A DNA stretch of 64,000 nucleotides, taken from JACKNG01 sp050184115. GTDB lineage: Bacteria; Pseudomonadota; Gammaproteobacteria; Ga0077536. The DNA lies in the NCBI GenBank assembly GCA_050184115.1, contig JBFXAQ010000014.1:62001-126000 (forward strand), written 5' to 3'. Positions within the stretch are counted from its first letter, which is position 1. The number at the start of each line of letters is the position of its first letter. Positions 25,201-34,100 of this stretch are shown piece after piece. The notes under the pieces are model-generated. The model saw only the letters and a program-made list of their open reading frames with translations. It ran no database searches and was not told the DNA's origin. The translations under genes were made by a program, and so were the position numbers.

Positions 25201-26490
25201 TTACCGCGCCACCCATTCGCACAGCCGCTCGACGGCCGTCATCACCGGCGCGCACCAGCGGCGCAGGAAGGCTTCGTCGATGGTTTCCGTCGTGCCCGCG
25301 GCTGCCAGTGCCGCGGCGCCGTCGAAGTCGACGCAGGCGAGGCGTAGTGACAATTCGTCTGCCGGCCGGCCGAAGCAAGTGCCCGGCAGCACCGCCACCC
25401 CGGTTTCTTCCAGCAGGCGTTCGCACAGCGTGACGCTGTCGGTGAGGCCGCGCGCGGCGAGGCGTTCGCGCAGCGGCTCGAAGTTGGGGAAGAGGTAGAA
25501 GCCGCCCCTGGGCTGGGTCAGTTCCGCCCCCGCCGCGGCTAGGCGTTCAAAGGCGTCGCCGCACAGCGCGGCGAGGATGGCGCGTGAACGGACCAGGTAG
25601 TCCTCGATCTCGGCGTGATCGCCGAAGCCGGTCACGGCGGCGTACTGGATGGGCGCGCTGGTGGAGGTGTAGGTCTCGCTCGCGACGGCGACCAGTGCTG
25701 AATGCAGCCACGCCAGGGTGGCGGGGAAGACGAAGGCGCCGAGGCGCCAGCCGCCGGCGCCGCACCACTTCGAGAGCCCGTTGCTGACGATCGTGCCCTC
25801 GGGGTAGTAGCGCGCGATGGAGACGTGCTCGCCGGCGAAATTGAGGCCGCCGTAGATCTCGTCCGACAGCACCAGCACGCGGTAGCGCCGTGCCACCGCC
25901 GCGATGGCGGCGAGTTGCTCGGAGCTGTAGACCATGCCGGTGGGGTTGCCGGGGTAGTTGATGATGAGCAGGCGCGGGCGCTCGGGGTCGGCGCTGCACA
26001 CGCGGTCGAGCGCTTCGGGGGTGACCCCGAGCCCGCTCTCGATGGCCGTCGGCAACCACACGAGGTTGCGGCCGATGATGCGTGCCTGCGGCGCGTAGGA
26101 GACCCAGCTCGGACTCGGGATCAGCAGGTCGCCGTAGTAGGTGAGTTGGGTGAGGAACATCAGCTCCTTGGTACCCGGCCCGACCAGCACGTGCTCTGGC
26201 GAGTAGTCGATACCCTGGGTGCGGCGGCAGTAGTCGACGATAGCCTGGCGCAGCGCGGGCAGGCCACGAACCGGCAGGTAGTCCTTCTCGCCGGCACGAT
26301 CGCGCAGGGTCTGCTGCACGAGATCCGGCACCGGGAATGGCGACTGGCCGAGGCCGAGCGCGTAGACCTGTCGGCCGGCGGCGCTGAGCGCCTTGCTGCG
26401 CTCGTTGATGCTGACCGTCGGCGACGGTTCGAGGCCGCGCACGTTGAGATTGATGTGGACGGCCGGGGGCAGGAACTGGGGCGTGGTCAT
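25201..26490 (-). CDS. Class I/II PLP-dependent aminotransferase
   Basis: A 429-residue fold-type I enzyme. Key places are the substrate-loop region GLGQSPFPVP (about 45-55), YPGNPTGMVYS with the conserved Asn, SDEIYGGLNF with cofactor-binding Asp and Tyr, the Schiff-base lysine in NGLSKWCGAGGWRLGAF, and the C-terminal LRLACV region with its carboxylate-binding arginine. It resembles aspartate/tyrosine-type or 'aminotransferase A' enzymes; the donor and acceptor are unclear. The N-terminal 35 residues are a little longer than usual. It is monocistronic, ends next to a REP element, and is divergent from the small GFAPW protein gene. Confidence 0.88.
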   Translation of the reverse strand: MTTPQFLPPAVHINLNVRGLEPSPTVSINERSKALSAAGRQVYALGLGQSPFPVPDLVQQTLRDRAGEKDYLPVRGLPALRQAIVDYCRRTQGIDYSPEHVLVGPGTKELMFLTQLTYYGDLLIPSPSWVSYAPQARIIGRNLVWLPTAIESGLGVTPEALDRVCSADPERPRLLIINYPGNPTGMVYSSEQLAAIAAVARRYRVLVLSDEIYGGLNFAGEHVSIARYYPEGTIVSNGLSKWCGAGGWRLGAFVFPATLAWLHSALVAVASETYTSTSAPIQYAAVTGFGDHAEIEDYLVRSRAILAALCGDAFERLAAAGAELTQPRGGFYLFPNFEPLRERLAARGLTDSVTLCERLLEETGVAVLPGTCFGRPADELSLRLACVDFDGAAALAAAGTTETIDEAFLRRWCAPVMTAVERLCEWVAR

Positions 26491-26656
26491 GCGTGTACTC
26501 GCGGCGCGGGATGCGCCCGGCTTATAGCAAATCGGACCGCGATCGTCGCGCGGGCGCGGGCGGTGACATCCACTGTAAGGATCCCGCGCCGTGGCCGACC
26601 AAGCCGCGAAACCGGTGGCTCGTGCCGCCGCTCATCCAGCCAACGAGGAATTCGAC

Positions 26657-26887
26657 ATGAAGAACCTGCTTGCCACTCTGAGCCTGCTCCTGGCCGCCAA
26701 CGTTGCGCTCGCCGACGGCTTCGCGCCGTGGGATGCGCGCATGGCCGCGGTCGACACCGCCGCGGCCCCCGCCCTGACCGCCGCCGCCGGCTTCGCGCCG
26801 TGGCGCGATCGCGCCTTCGTGCCGGACATGGCCGATCCCAACACCCGCTTCGGTGACATGCCGAGCGTGTTCCGCCCCTGGAGCTGA
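26657..26887 (+). CDS. Small secreted protein with repeated GFAPW motif, 76 residues
   Basis: A signal peptide (MKNLLATLSLLLAANVALA) is followed by a 57-residue mature part with two copies of a GFAPW(D/R) motif (GFAPWDAR near residue 21 and GFAPWRDR near 46) and a closing FRPWS. There are no cysteines. A GAGGAA ribosome site precedes the ATG. It lies 93 bases before the ECF sigma gene on the same strand, so it could be part of that regulon or operon. No family is recognised. Repetition, signal peptide and ribosome site support a real gene; the role is unknown. Confidence 0.65.
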   Translation: MKNLLATLSLLLAANVALADGFAPWDARMAAVDTAAAPALTAAAGFAPWRDRAFVPDMADPNTRFGDMPSVFRPWS

Positions 26888-26980
26888 GGCCGGCCATGGC
26901 GCGGGCGCCAGCCCGCGCCGGGTCCATCGCCACCGCCGAGCGTGCTATGTTCTGGCCCCCCACGTTCGCGCGGTGCCGCG

Positions 26981-27550
26981 ATGCCCGTCAGTGCCGATCC
27001 GGAAGCCTGGCTCGATGCGCATGGTGATGCGCTCTACGCTTTTGCCATGACGCGTGTACGCAATTCCGCCGTCGCCGAGGACCTCGTGCAGGACACCCTG
27101 CTCGCCGCGCTCGGTGCGGTGGCCGGGTTCGACGGCCGCAGCAGTGAGCGCACCTGGCTCATTGGCATCCTCAAGCACAAGCTCATCGACCACCTGCGCC
27201 GCGCCGGCCGCGAGCAGACCGTGGACACGAGTGACGAGGACGGTGCGGTGTGGGCGGCCCGCTTCGATCACACCGGTCACTGGGTCGAGCCGCCGCGCGA
27301 CTGGGGCGATCCCGCGCGCATCGCCGAGAACGATGGTCTCGGACGGGCGCTGGCCGCCTGCATCGAGCATCTGCCGGAGCGCCAGCGTGTGCTCTTCGTA
27401 CTGCGCGAGGTCGACGGACTCGATACCGACGAGTTGCTGACCCTGCTCGGCATTTCCAGCGCCAACAACCTGTGGGTGATGTTGTCGCGGGCGCGCACGG
27501 CGTTGCGTGACTGCGTGGAGCGCACCTGGCTCGGGGGGACGCGACCATGA
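26981..27550 (+). CDS. ECF-family RNA polymerase sigma factor
   Basis: A 189-residue sigma-70 family protein. Region 2 is at about 15-85 (AMTRVRNSAVAEDLVQDTLLAAL, then ERTWLIGILKHKLIDHLRR), and region 4 at about 125-180 (LPERQRVLFVLREVDGLDTDELLTLLGIS then LWVMLSRARTALR). The ATG at 26981 gives a normal N-terminus; upstream in-frame codons are unlikely. Its stop overlaps the anti-sigma gene by four bases (ATGA). ECF factors switch on envelope, redox or metal stress genes when their anti-sigma factor releases them. The trigger is unknown here. Confidence 0.92.
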   Translation: MPVSADPEAWLDAHGDALYAFAMTRVRNSAVAEDLVQDTLLAALGAVAGFDGRSSERTWLIGILKHKLIDHLRRAGREQTVDTSDEDGAVWAARFDHTGHWVEPPRDWGDPARIAENDGLGRALAACIEHLPERQRVLFVLREVDGLDTDELLTLLGISSANNLWVMLSRARTALRDCVERTWLGGTRP

Positions 27551-27801
27551 TCGACTGCCGCGAGGCGACGCGCCTGAACTCGACAGCGCCGGAACGACCC
27601 CTCACCCTCGGCGAGCGCTTCTCGCTCGCCCTGCATCTCGCGCTCTGTCCGCCGTGTCGGTATTTCCGGCGCCAGATGGCCGCCCTGCGCACAGCGGCGC
27701 GTGGCCTCGCGGCCGACGAGGCGCCGGCACAGCCGCCCCTCGGTCCAGCGGCGCGCGAACGTCTGCGCGAACGCCTGCGCAAGGCGCGCGACGAGTCCTG
27801 A
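27547..27801 (+). CDS. Zinc-finger (zf-HC2) anti-sigma factor
   Basis: An 84-residue cytosolic protein coupled to the ECF sigma gene. The zinc motif is visible as Cys4 in MIDCREA and H-x3-C-x2-C in LALHLALCPPC (about residues 30-37), the ZAS signature of redox- or metal-sensitive anti-sigma factors. It lacks a transmembrane helix, so the signal is probably sensed in the cytoplasm, perhaps by loss of zinc through thiol oxidation. The C-terminal tail is basic (LRERLRKARDES). Confidence 0.85.
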   Translation: MIDCREATRLNSTAPERPLTLGERFSLALHLALCPPCRYFRRQMAALRTAARGLAADEAPAQPPLGPAARERLRERLRKARDES

Positions 27802-28007
27802 ACGCGGCCGCGCAGCCCTCGAGCCGGCACCGCGTCGCCATTATCGATATCAATTCGCTATTGCGTTCGGACCAGCGCGCATGGCCGGCGAATTCCGATG
27901 TGCCGGCACGGCATCGACTAGCGTTCTTGCAGCCTCGCGCCGGGGTTTCTTTACCCGGCCCGCCGATTTGGCCAAGATTGGCTGCGTTTCCACCCAGGAC
28001 CGATCCC

Positions 28008-28610
28008 ATGCGCCAATCGGCCCCGTTCTGCTTCGCAACTGCGCGCGGGCCCTTGCTCGTGGTTTTCGTGTTGGCCGCGACGCTCGCCGGCGCGTGCGCC
28101 AAGACCCCGCAGATCCTGCCGGTGACGCCGAGCGTCGCCGTCACCACCGACGCGGCGCGCGGCGCCGGGCGCAGCATCGCCATCGAGGTCGTCGACGTGC
28201 GCGGCACCGATGTCGTCGGCTACCGCGACCCGGCTGATCCGGGCTCCGCCATCACCACGCCGCCGGAGACACTCGGCAACATCCAGCGCGCGCTGGAGGA
28301 CGGCTTCCGCCGCTTGGGTTTCGAAGTGGTGCCGGTCGGCGCGACCGCCGATGTCGCGCTCGAAGTACGTCTGAGCGAACTCGGCTACAAGCGCGACGCC
28401 GCCGGCCTGGTGCGCGATCTGCGCACGGTGGCCACGGTCGAGGCGACCAGCGTGCTGGCGGGCAAGACCGTCAACGCCATCTACCGCGACGGCCAGGGCA
28501 AGGACACGGTGATCGCGCCGTCCCTGCACGAGAACGCCGCCATCCTCAACAAGCATCTCGACGGCGCGTTGTCGAAACTGGTCGCCGATCCGCGTCTGAC
28601 CACGGAGTAG
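28008..28610 (+). CDS. YajG-like lipoprotein
   Basis: A 200-residue predicted lipoprotein. The signal peptide ends in the lipobox LAGAC with Cys30. The mature part follows the YajG pattern: an early PxxP-like segment (KTPQILPVTPSV), an IAIEVVDVRG strand, the GNIQRALEDGFRRLGFEVV helix and a VALEVRLSELGY strand. YajG-type proteins are small outer-membrane lipoproteins of unknown role. It is a single gene, 206 bases after the anti-sigma gene. That gap has no clear structure. Confidence 0.75.
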   Translation: MRQSAPFCFATARGPLLVVFVLAATLAGACAKTPQILPVTPSVAVTTDAARGAGRSIAIEVVDVRGTDVVGYRDPADPGSAITTPPETLGNIQRALEDGFRRLGFEVVPVGATADVALEVRLSELGYKRDAAGLVRDLRTVATVEATSVLAGKTVNAIYRDGQGKDTVIAPSLHENAAILNKHLDGALSKLVADPRLTTE

Positions 28611-28707
28611 CACGGGAAGAGGAAGAAGTCGGCGCCGCGAGCGCGGCGTCGACGCAGGCCGGGACCGCCCCGCGTGGCGAACCACTTCGGGCAGCATGGA
28701 TGCCGGA

Positions 28708-29136
28708 TCAGCGGCCCTCTGTCAGGTACGTGACGTCGGGGGTACGCTCGACCTTGCTCAACTCCGTGTCGGGGTAGCTGGCGTCGTGGCAGGGCACGAG
28801 CGTCCCACGGTTGTTCTGCAGGTTGACCACGTCGATGCTCTGGAAGCGCTCCACGCGGGTGCCGACCCGGGTCGGATCGCCCTTGAATTCCAGCTGCTGT
28901 GCGGCGTATTGCGGATCCTCGGTCCAGCTCTTCTGGATCTGCCAGATCTTCCACCGCTCACCGGCCGTGTCGAAGGCGTTGGCGTAGCAGGCCTCGCCCC
29001 ACTGACGGTCGGCGTAGATGAACTTCGTCGAGTACGGGTGGTTGTCACGCTGCGGATACATGCGTATCACGACGACCGAGCGCAGCGCCCAGTCGTCGTG
29101 CGGAGCCCAACCGCTGGGTCCGTGACAACAACGCAT
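28708..29136 (-). pseudogene. 3' remnant of a DUF1329 (LolA-like outer-membrane) protein gene
   Basis: The 142-residue open frame matches only the C-terminal third of DUF1329 proteins (usually about 450 residues): WAPHDDWALRSVVVI, the HPYSTKFIYADRQWGEACYA beta region and a terminal segment with VPCHD. No signal peptide or N-terminal LolA-like domain is found upstream; the sequence before 29136 runs into unrelated spacer and the stop of the SnoaL-like gene. The ATG at 29136 has no convincing ribosome site. DUF1329 genes usually travel with RND exporters and DUF1302 genes. This is best read as a decayed fragment left by deletion. Confidence 0.7.
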
Positions 29137-29217
29137 GCCGCAACCCTGGTGGCACGCCCGAGATCGCTTTCTCTTGGCCGCAATATGCGCTTCGGATACG
29201 ACGCCTCGGCGTGACGA

Positions 29218-29679
29218 TCAGAGCGCGGCGATGCGCTGGCGTGCGAAGCCCTCGTCGTAAGGCGACAGCGCGCGCACGTCGAGGGTCAGCGAGCGGAACA
29301 TCCAGCGCTCCCCCACGCGTACGTACTCGTCGACGTACTTGCCCATGATCCAGGCTGCGACCGGCTCGGGTTCCTTGACGATCGGGGCCCACAAGTCCCA
29401 GCGTCCGGTCGCGCGGTCGCCAGCGACGTCGATCAGGGGATTGGTCGCGTAGTGGTCGACGAAGGAGATGACCTTGCTGACACCGCTGAAAAAGGCATGG
29501 ATGGCAGCGCGCCCTTCGTGGCGGCCGAACGGGCCACCGTCCCAGAAGCCGTCCTCGACGAACAGGCCCGCGATGCCGTCGGGGTCATAGTCCTGGTCGG
29601 CGAAGGCACAGTAGCGCGCCTTCAACTGCTTGATGCATTCGATGTCGTAGAGCCATTGCAGGCGGTCGGCGTCATCCAT
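29218..29679 (-). CDS. SnoaL-like/NTF2-fold protein
   Basis: A 153-residue single-domain protein of the SnoaL_4 type: an initial helix pair LYDIECIKQLKARYCAFADQ, the DGIAGLFVEDGFWDG segment, GRAAIHAFFSG, HYATNPLIDV and the RWMFRSLTLDV strand. Such proteins are cone-shaped cyclases, isomerases or dehydratases, often next to steroid or aromatic degradation genes. The start is the ATG with a GAGGGGAAA site; 18 upstream codons were dropped. It sits between two unrelated minus-strand genes and next to the DUF1329 remnant. The active site cannot be assigned with confidence. Confidence 0.75.
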   Translation of the reverse strand: MDDADRLQWLYDIECIKQLKARYCAFADQDYDPDGIAGLFVEDGFWDGGPFGRHEGRAAIHAFFSGVSKVISFVDHYATNPLIDVAGDRATGRWDLWAPIVKEPEPVAAWIMGKYVDEYVRVGERWMFRSLTLDVRALSPYDEGFARQRIAAL

Positions 29680-29773
29680 CGGTGGTTTCCCCTCGGTTGG
29701 TGGTGGCGACGGCCGCAGCATAACCGCGCCCATCGTCGTTGCCGAAAGGGGAAGGTGCGCCGCCGGCGCCGCT

Positions 29774-30214
29774 TCAGATGGCGTCGCTGAGCAGGCTGTC
29801 GCCGTGGAGGAGCTTGTCGATGCGCTGCGCCGCGCGCTCGCAGTCGTCGAGGGTGGTGAAGACCTTGAAGCGCAGGCCCAGTGACGGCCGGCTGCCTTCC
29901 AGGCGTGCCAGCACGGCGCGCGTGAGCGGGCTGCAGTTCTCGGTCATGCGCGCTTCGGCGGCGACCAGGGCAGGGTCGGCCTCTTCGAAGATCTCGAGCA
30001 GGGGATAGCGGTCGAGCAGGGCGTCGGCGACGCGGCTCTGGTAGAGGAACACGCGTTCAGCGCGCGACGGCTCGTGGGTGGCCGCTGCGGTGGCTTCGCG
30101 GTGCGTGCCAGCGAGGCTGGCGCAGCCGCCGAGGGACGCGCTCAAGGCGAGGGTGACGAGCGCCCGGCTTGCGGCATCGAACGGGAATCTGTTGTGAACC
30201 TGCCAGCGCCGCAT
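29774..30214 (-). CDS. Putative lipoprotein, 146 residues
   Basis: The N-terminus has a hydrophobic signal (ALVTLALSASLGGC) with a good lipobox LGGC. The mature part is helical and charged, with LLDRYPLLEIFEEADPALVAAEARM and a conserved-looking pair of cysteines (ENCSPL, DDCERAAQRI). No family is recognised. The start at 30214 has an AGGA site. It is a single-gene unit downstream of the nucleotide-carrier-like gene on the same strand, with 226 bases between. A periplasmic or outer-membrane location is likely. Confidence 0.6.
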   Translation of the reverse strand: MRRWQVHNRFPFDAASRALVTLALSASLGGCASLAGTHREATAAATHEPSRAERVFLYQSRVADALLDRYPLLEIFEEADPALVAAEARMTENCSPLTRAVLARLEGSRPSLGLRFKVFTTLDDCERAAQRIDKLLHGDSLLSDAI

Positions 30215-30440
30215 CTCGTCCTGCCTGCCCCGGGACGCCCAGCGTCGCGCCCCTGCTACCCCTCGTCGTTCTACCAGCCTAGACGGCGAGCGCATGTTAT
30301 CCAGTGTCCCGGCCTCCGACTGTGAAGCGTTTCGCGCCGGCGCCGGCGATGGCCGGGTCATGTCGTCAACAATCGTCACGGTAGCGATCCTCCGCCGGAG
30401 GATAGCGGCGCGTACCGCCCGGGCTTGACGGGGCCGGGGT

Positions 30441-32630
30441 TCAACGCGGTGCGCGCCGCGCGAGCCCGCGCTCGAGTTCCGCCAGCAGCTTGTCACCCGG
30501 TCGCTGGCGTGGCGCTGGCGCGTGGGACTCGCCGAGCCGCGGCCAGAGCCCCTGTCGGATGGATTCGGGCAGGACGTTCTCGAGGTATTCCAGCGCGGTA
30601 CCGCGCATTTCTCGATCCCGGCTGAAGACGGCACGGAAGGACAGGCGCAGGGCATCGCGGTCGAGCACGAGGCTGAGCAGGGTGAAGACGTGTTCGAGCC
30701 CGTAGTCGACCTCGATGCCGCTGTCGGTCGCCACCGGGTCCTCGCCCTGGATGACGTCCTCGACGCGGATGTCGTGGCGCTGCCACTCGGCATCGGACAC
30801 CGCGACCTCGCGCGCGCAGGCGGCGTAGACGCGTTCGCCGTCGAGGGCGAGGCGCGGGTCGCGGCCGCGCATGCGCGACAGCGCGCGGGCACAGGCGAAG
30901 CGCACGTTGAACTCGCTGTCGTCGAGACCGTCCTGCAGGATCGCGATCACGCGCGGTTGCGGCGATACCTCGAGCACGCTCGGCAGGCGCTGGCGGGCGA
31001 GGAGCGGTACGTCGGGGTCGAACAGGGCGTCGCCGAGCGCACCGGCGCAGCGCGGCACGATGAAACGCAGTTCCGTACGCGCGAGTTCGGCAAGTTCGTC
31101 CACCGCGAGCATCGGCACCACGAACGGCGCCAGGCGGGCGTCCATGAACTCGCCTTCGAGCGCACGGCGGACGCGCTCACGTTCGCCCGAACACAGGGCA
31201 CCGACGAGTTGGCCGAGACGCTCGCCGGGCCCGCTCGGCGGCGCGACGCCGTCGGGATGTTCCGCCCAGCGGCCGCCACGGGCGTGGTCGGCGCGCAGCT
31301 CCTGGATGCGGGCGAGCAGCAGCGCGCGCTCGGAGGCGCTCGAACTCTCGGCCAGGGTCTGGCGCGTGGTGGCGTCGACGATCTCGTCGTCGGCGAGCGA
31401 GATGAGGCCGTCACGCAGGTTGTCGGCGAGTTGCGCCACGTAGCCGCGGTAGAGGCGCGCAACCACGACCAGGGTGAACAGGGCCACGAGCATGGCAACG
31501 CCGATGACGACGCCGGCGGACAGCTGCGGCAGCAGCGCCAGCAGGCCGAGCACGATACCGCCGCCGACGACGTCGCCGAGGCGGTCGGAGGCGACGTCGA
31601 TGATCGACTTCGTCGGCCGCTTGCGCGCCGGCGGCAGCGGTGTGTAGAGCAGTTCGAAGGCCGAACGGAAGAACGAGTTCTGCACCACCATCTGCCCACC
31701 GCGCAGCAGAACCACCGTCCACAGGCGCAGTGCCACGCTGTTGAGGAGGCCGCAGGCCAGCACCACCACCGGCATGGCGGCGAGCGCGACGCCGATGCCG
31801 AAGCGGTTGAGCAGGCGCGGGCCGAGCACCGACTGCACGACGAAGGTGACCAGGCCGGCGATGGCGTAGAAGCGCCCGAACAGGCCGACGAGCGCGGCCT
31901 GGTCGGTCAATTGCCGCGACGCTTCGGCCTTGAAGGCGTAGTCGACCAACGCCGCGAGCGCGGCGACCAGCACCATCAGCGTGCCCATCAGGACGAGGTA
32001 GCGATGGCGGAAGAGCAGTTGGATGCCGGACTCGACCTCGAGCTCGTGCGCCGGAATGGGCCGCTGCGGGCGGCCGATGCCGCGCACCGTCGCCGCGCAG
32101 GCGAGGTGCAGGCCACCGAGCACCAGCATCATGGCGCGGGCGTCGATCAGCGCCGCGACGCGGTCGGCCATCAGGCCGCCGATGACGCCGCCCAAGGTGG
32201 CTGCCGCGGCGACCTCGGCGATGGTGCGCTTGGCGGTGTGTGGATCGAAGCGTTCGTTCACCACCGACCAGAAGCCCGAGATCAGCACCGCGCCGAACAC
32301 CGCCATCTGCAGGTAGAGGGTGAGCGCGGCGAGCTCGGGCAGGGTGGCGTAGATCGACCAGCTGCCCCAGAACAGTACGCCGCTGACGAGGAAGGCGGCC
32401 GGCACGATACGCCACGGTCCGAAGCGGGTCAGCAGCCGTGACATCACGATCACGGCGAGCATCGACAGCAGTGCCGCCACGATGACCATCTTGGGCAGTT
32501 GGGTGATGTCGTAGACGGAGAGGAAGATGGCGTCGCGCGTCGCCTTGCCGCCGACCTGGTGGGCGATCATGAGCGTCGCCGAGACCAGCGCGAAGACGGT
32601 CGGCCAGGAGCGTTCGCGCGCGGGCGTCAT
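30441..32630 (-). CDS. ATP/ADP-translocase-like (NTT) MFS carrier with C-terminal HEAT-like tail
   Basis: A 729-residue protein. About the first 420 residues form a 12-helix carrier whose opening, HQVGGKATRDAIFLSVYDITQLPKMVI split over TM1-2, is typical of the nucleotide transporter (NTT/Npt) branch of the MFS. After the last helix (VVARLYRGYVAQLAD) comes a soluble tail of about 300 residues with repeated helical pairs, ISxxDDSEFNVRFACARAL and FRAVFSRDREMRGTALEYL, like HEAT repeats. Free-living bacteria often carry such NTT-HEAT proteins; they need not import ATP. The start is the ATG at 32630. It stands alone. Substrate is unknown. Confidence 0.75.
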   Translation of the reverse strand: MTPARERSWPTVFALVSATLMIAHQVGGKATRDAIFLSVYDITQLPKMVIVAALLSMLAVIVMSRLLTRFGPWRIVPAAFLVSGVLFWGSWSIYATLPELAALTLYLQMAVFGAVLISGFWSVVNERFDPHTAKRTIAEVAAAATLGGVIGGLMADRVAALIDARAMMLVLGGLHLACAATVRGIGRPQRPIPAHELEVESGIQLLFRHRYLVLMGTLMVLVAALAALVDYAFKAEASRQLTDQAALVGLFGRFYAIAGLVTFVVQSVLGPRLLNRFGIGVALAAMPVVVLACGLLNSVALRLWTVVLLRGGQMVVQNSFFRSAFELLYTPLPPARKRPTKSIIDVASDRLGDVVGGGIVLGLLALLPQLSAGVVIGVAMLVALFTLVVVARLYRGYVAQLADNLRDGLISLADDEIVDATTRQTLAESSSASERALLLARIQELRADHARGGRWAEHPDGVAPPSGPGERLGQLVGALCSGERERVRRALEGEFMDARLAPFVVPMLAVDELAELARTELRFIVPRCAGALGDALFDPDVPLLARQRLPSVLEVSPQPRVIAILQDGLDDSEFNVRFACARALSRMRGRDPRLALDGERVYAACAREVAVSDAEWQRHDIRVEDVIQGEDPVATDSGIEVDYGLEHVFTLLSLVLDRDALRLSFRAVFSRDREMRGTALEYLENVLPESIRQGLWPRLGESHAPAPRQRPGDKLLAELERGLARRAPR

Positions 32631-32862
32631 GACCGCGGAGTCGGTCGCCGCGAGGGGCAGCAGGCGTCGAGGCGGGGAGCGGGCGTGTTCGCGGCGGTGG
32701 TTTTGCGGCAGGCGGCGGTGCGGGCGGTGAACGCCTGCGCTCGCGCGTGGGTGGCTTCTTGCCGCTGCCTCGAGTGGTGCCGTCTCACCGCGCAAGCATA
32801 CTGTGCACGCCTGGGCCGCGCACCGCCGGCGTCGTCGCCGAGGGTGCGCGGCCGCTTGCCGT

Positions 32863-34065
32863 TCAGAAGCGCGCGCCGTCGCGGTATTCGAGGCCGACCT
32901 CGGCGGCCTGGCGGCGCACGGTGTCGAACAGACGGCTGTCCAGCGAATCCGCCGCGCCGCCACGCGCGGCCAGCTCGTCGGCGATGTAGCGATCGCGCTC
33001 TGCCGCGAGCTTTTCGATCTCGCGCTTCGCTTCGACCCGCTGCTCCGCCGCGGTCGCGACGACGGCGGCACGCGCCTCGGCGTCGAGTGCCTGCAACGGT
33101 TCGGGCAGGGCGGCAGCCTCGACCGCGTCGAGATCGACACGCCCCGAACTCACCGCTTCGACGAGATCCGCTTCGCCGCCCAGGTTGGCCGCGCCGCTGG
33201 CGCTGGCGTTGAACGTCGCGCGCCGGGCGAGCGCGGCCGGCGAGGCGGCGGCCTTGAGCTTGCTCGTCGCGGCTTCCTTGTCGGCGAGACGGGCGCGTGT
33301 CGCCGCGTCGCCGTAGAAGAGTCGCGTGTCGTCCAGGGTCTCGGCCAGTTCGGCCAGGCGTGCATCGTAGGGCGTCACGACGGCGACGGCATCGCCGTTC
33401 TGCGCGACGTTGAAGAAATCGCCCCGGGCGAGCGCGGCGATGCGCGTCCAGGCCGCGTGCGCGGCGCCGTCGTTGCCGCACTGGATGGCGTTGACGACGA
33501 TGCCGCGCGCGCGTGCGCGCTCGATGATCTCGGGATAGCGCGGGGCGTTGTCGTAGTCCATGTGCGGCGGCGCGTCACCGACCAGGAAAACGACGCGGTA
33601 GACGTCGTCGTCCGCGCTCCACGACAGGCCCTCGACGGCCTCGTGCAAGGCTTCATTGACGGCCTCGGCATGGTCGCCGCCGCCGCCCGCCTGGAATTCC
33701 ATGAGGCTGGCGTAGACCGAATCGAGGTCGCTCGAGAGATCGACCGTGCGGGTCACGTAGCTGTCGCCGCGGTCGCGGTAGGCGACCAGCCCGATGCGGA
33801 TCTCCGGCGCCGGTTCGGCCTGCGCCATGCTGGCCGCGATCGACCAGATCTTCTCCTTGGCGGCGGCGATGAGGCCGCCCATCGAACCGGTGGTGTCGAG
33901 CGCGAACACCACTTCGATGCGTGCTGTCCCCGTCTGGCTGAGGGGCTTCACCGGCACGGTCGGCGCCGCGGGCCGCGGCGGCGCGTTGTGGTCAGCGGCA
34001 GGGTGCAGGGCGACGGCGGCAGCCGTGGCAGCGAACAGCGAGAGGGCGAGTATGGGCTTGTACAT
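32863..34065 (-). CDS. Secreted von Willebrand factor A domain protein
   Basis: A 400-residue exported protein. After a signal peptide (ILALSLFAATAAAVALHPA) comes a VWA domain at about 48-235: the metal-ion-dependent adhesion site opens with FALDTTGSMGG, with the threonine and aspartate of later loops in AYRDRGDSYVTRTV and FLVGDAPPHMDY. The last 150 residues are Ala/Glu-rich and helical (KREIEKLAAERDRYIADELAARG). It is the last gene of a three-gene operon with a PspA-like protein and a membrane protein, so it may act in envelope maintenance. The start has an AGGAG site. Confidence 0.82.
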   Translation of the reverse strand: MYKPILALSLFAATAAAVALHPAADHNAPPRPAAPTVPVKPLSQTGTARIEVVFALDTTGSMGGLIAAAKEKIWSIAASMAQAEPAPEIRIGLVAYRDRGDSYVTRTVDLSSDLDSVYASLMEFQAGGGGDHAEAVNEALHEAVEGLSWSADDDVYRVVFLVGDAPPHMDYDNAPRYPEIIERARARGIVVNAIQCGNDGAAHAAWTRIAALARGDFFNVAQNGDAVAVVTPYDARLAELAETLDDTRLFYGDAATRARLADKEAATSKLKAAASPAALARRATFNASASGAANLGGEADLVEAVSSGRVDLDAVEAAALPEPLQALDAEARAAVVATAAEQRVEAKREIEKLAAERDRYIADELAARGGAADSLDSRLFDTVRRQAAEVGLEYRDGARF

Positions 34066-34100
34066 GGTGCGTACTCCTGGGAATCGAGTGGTCGGGGAAA

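Noticed and set aside
30522..32441. 639-residue plus-strand frame opposite the NTT-like carrier
   Set aside because: Composition is Gln/Arg/His/Glu-rich without domains, typical of the reverse strand of a high-GC gene; the minus strand holds a clear transporter.
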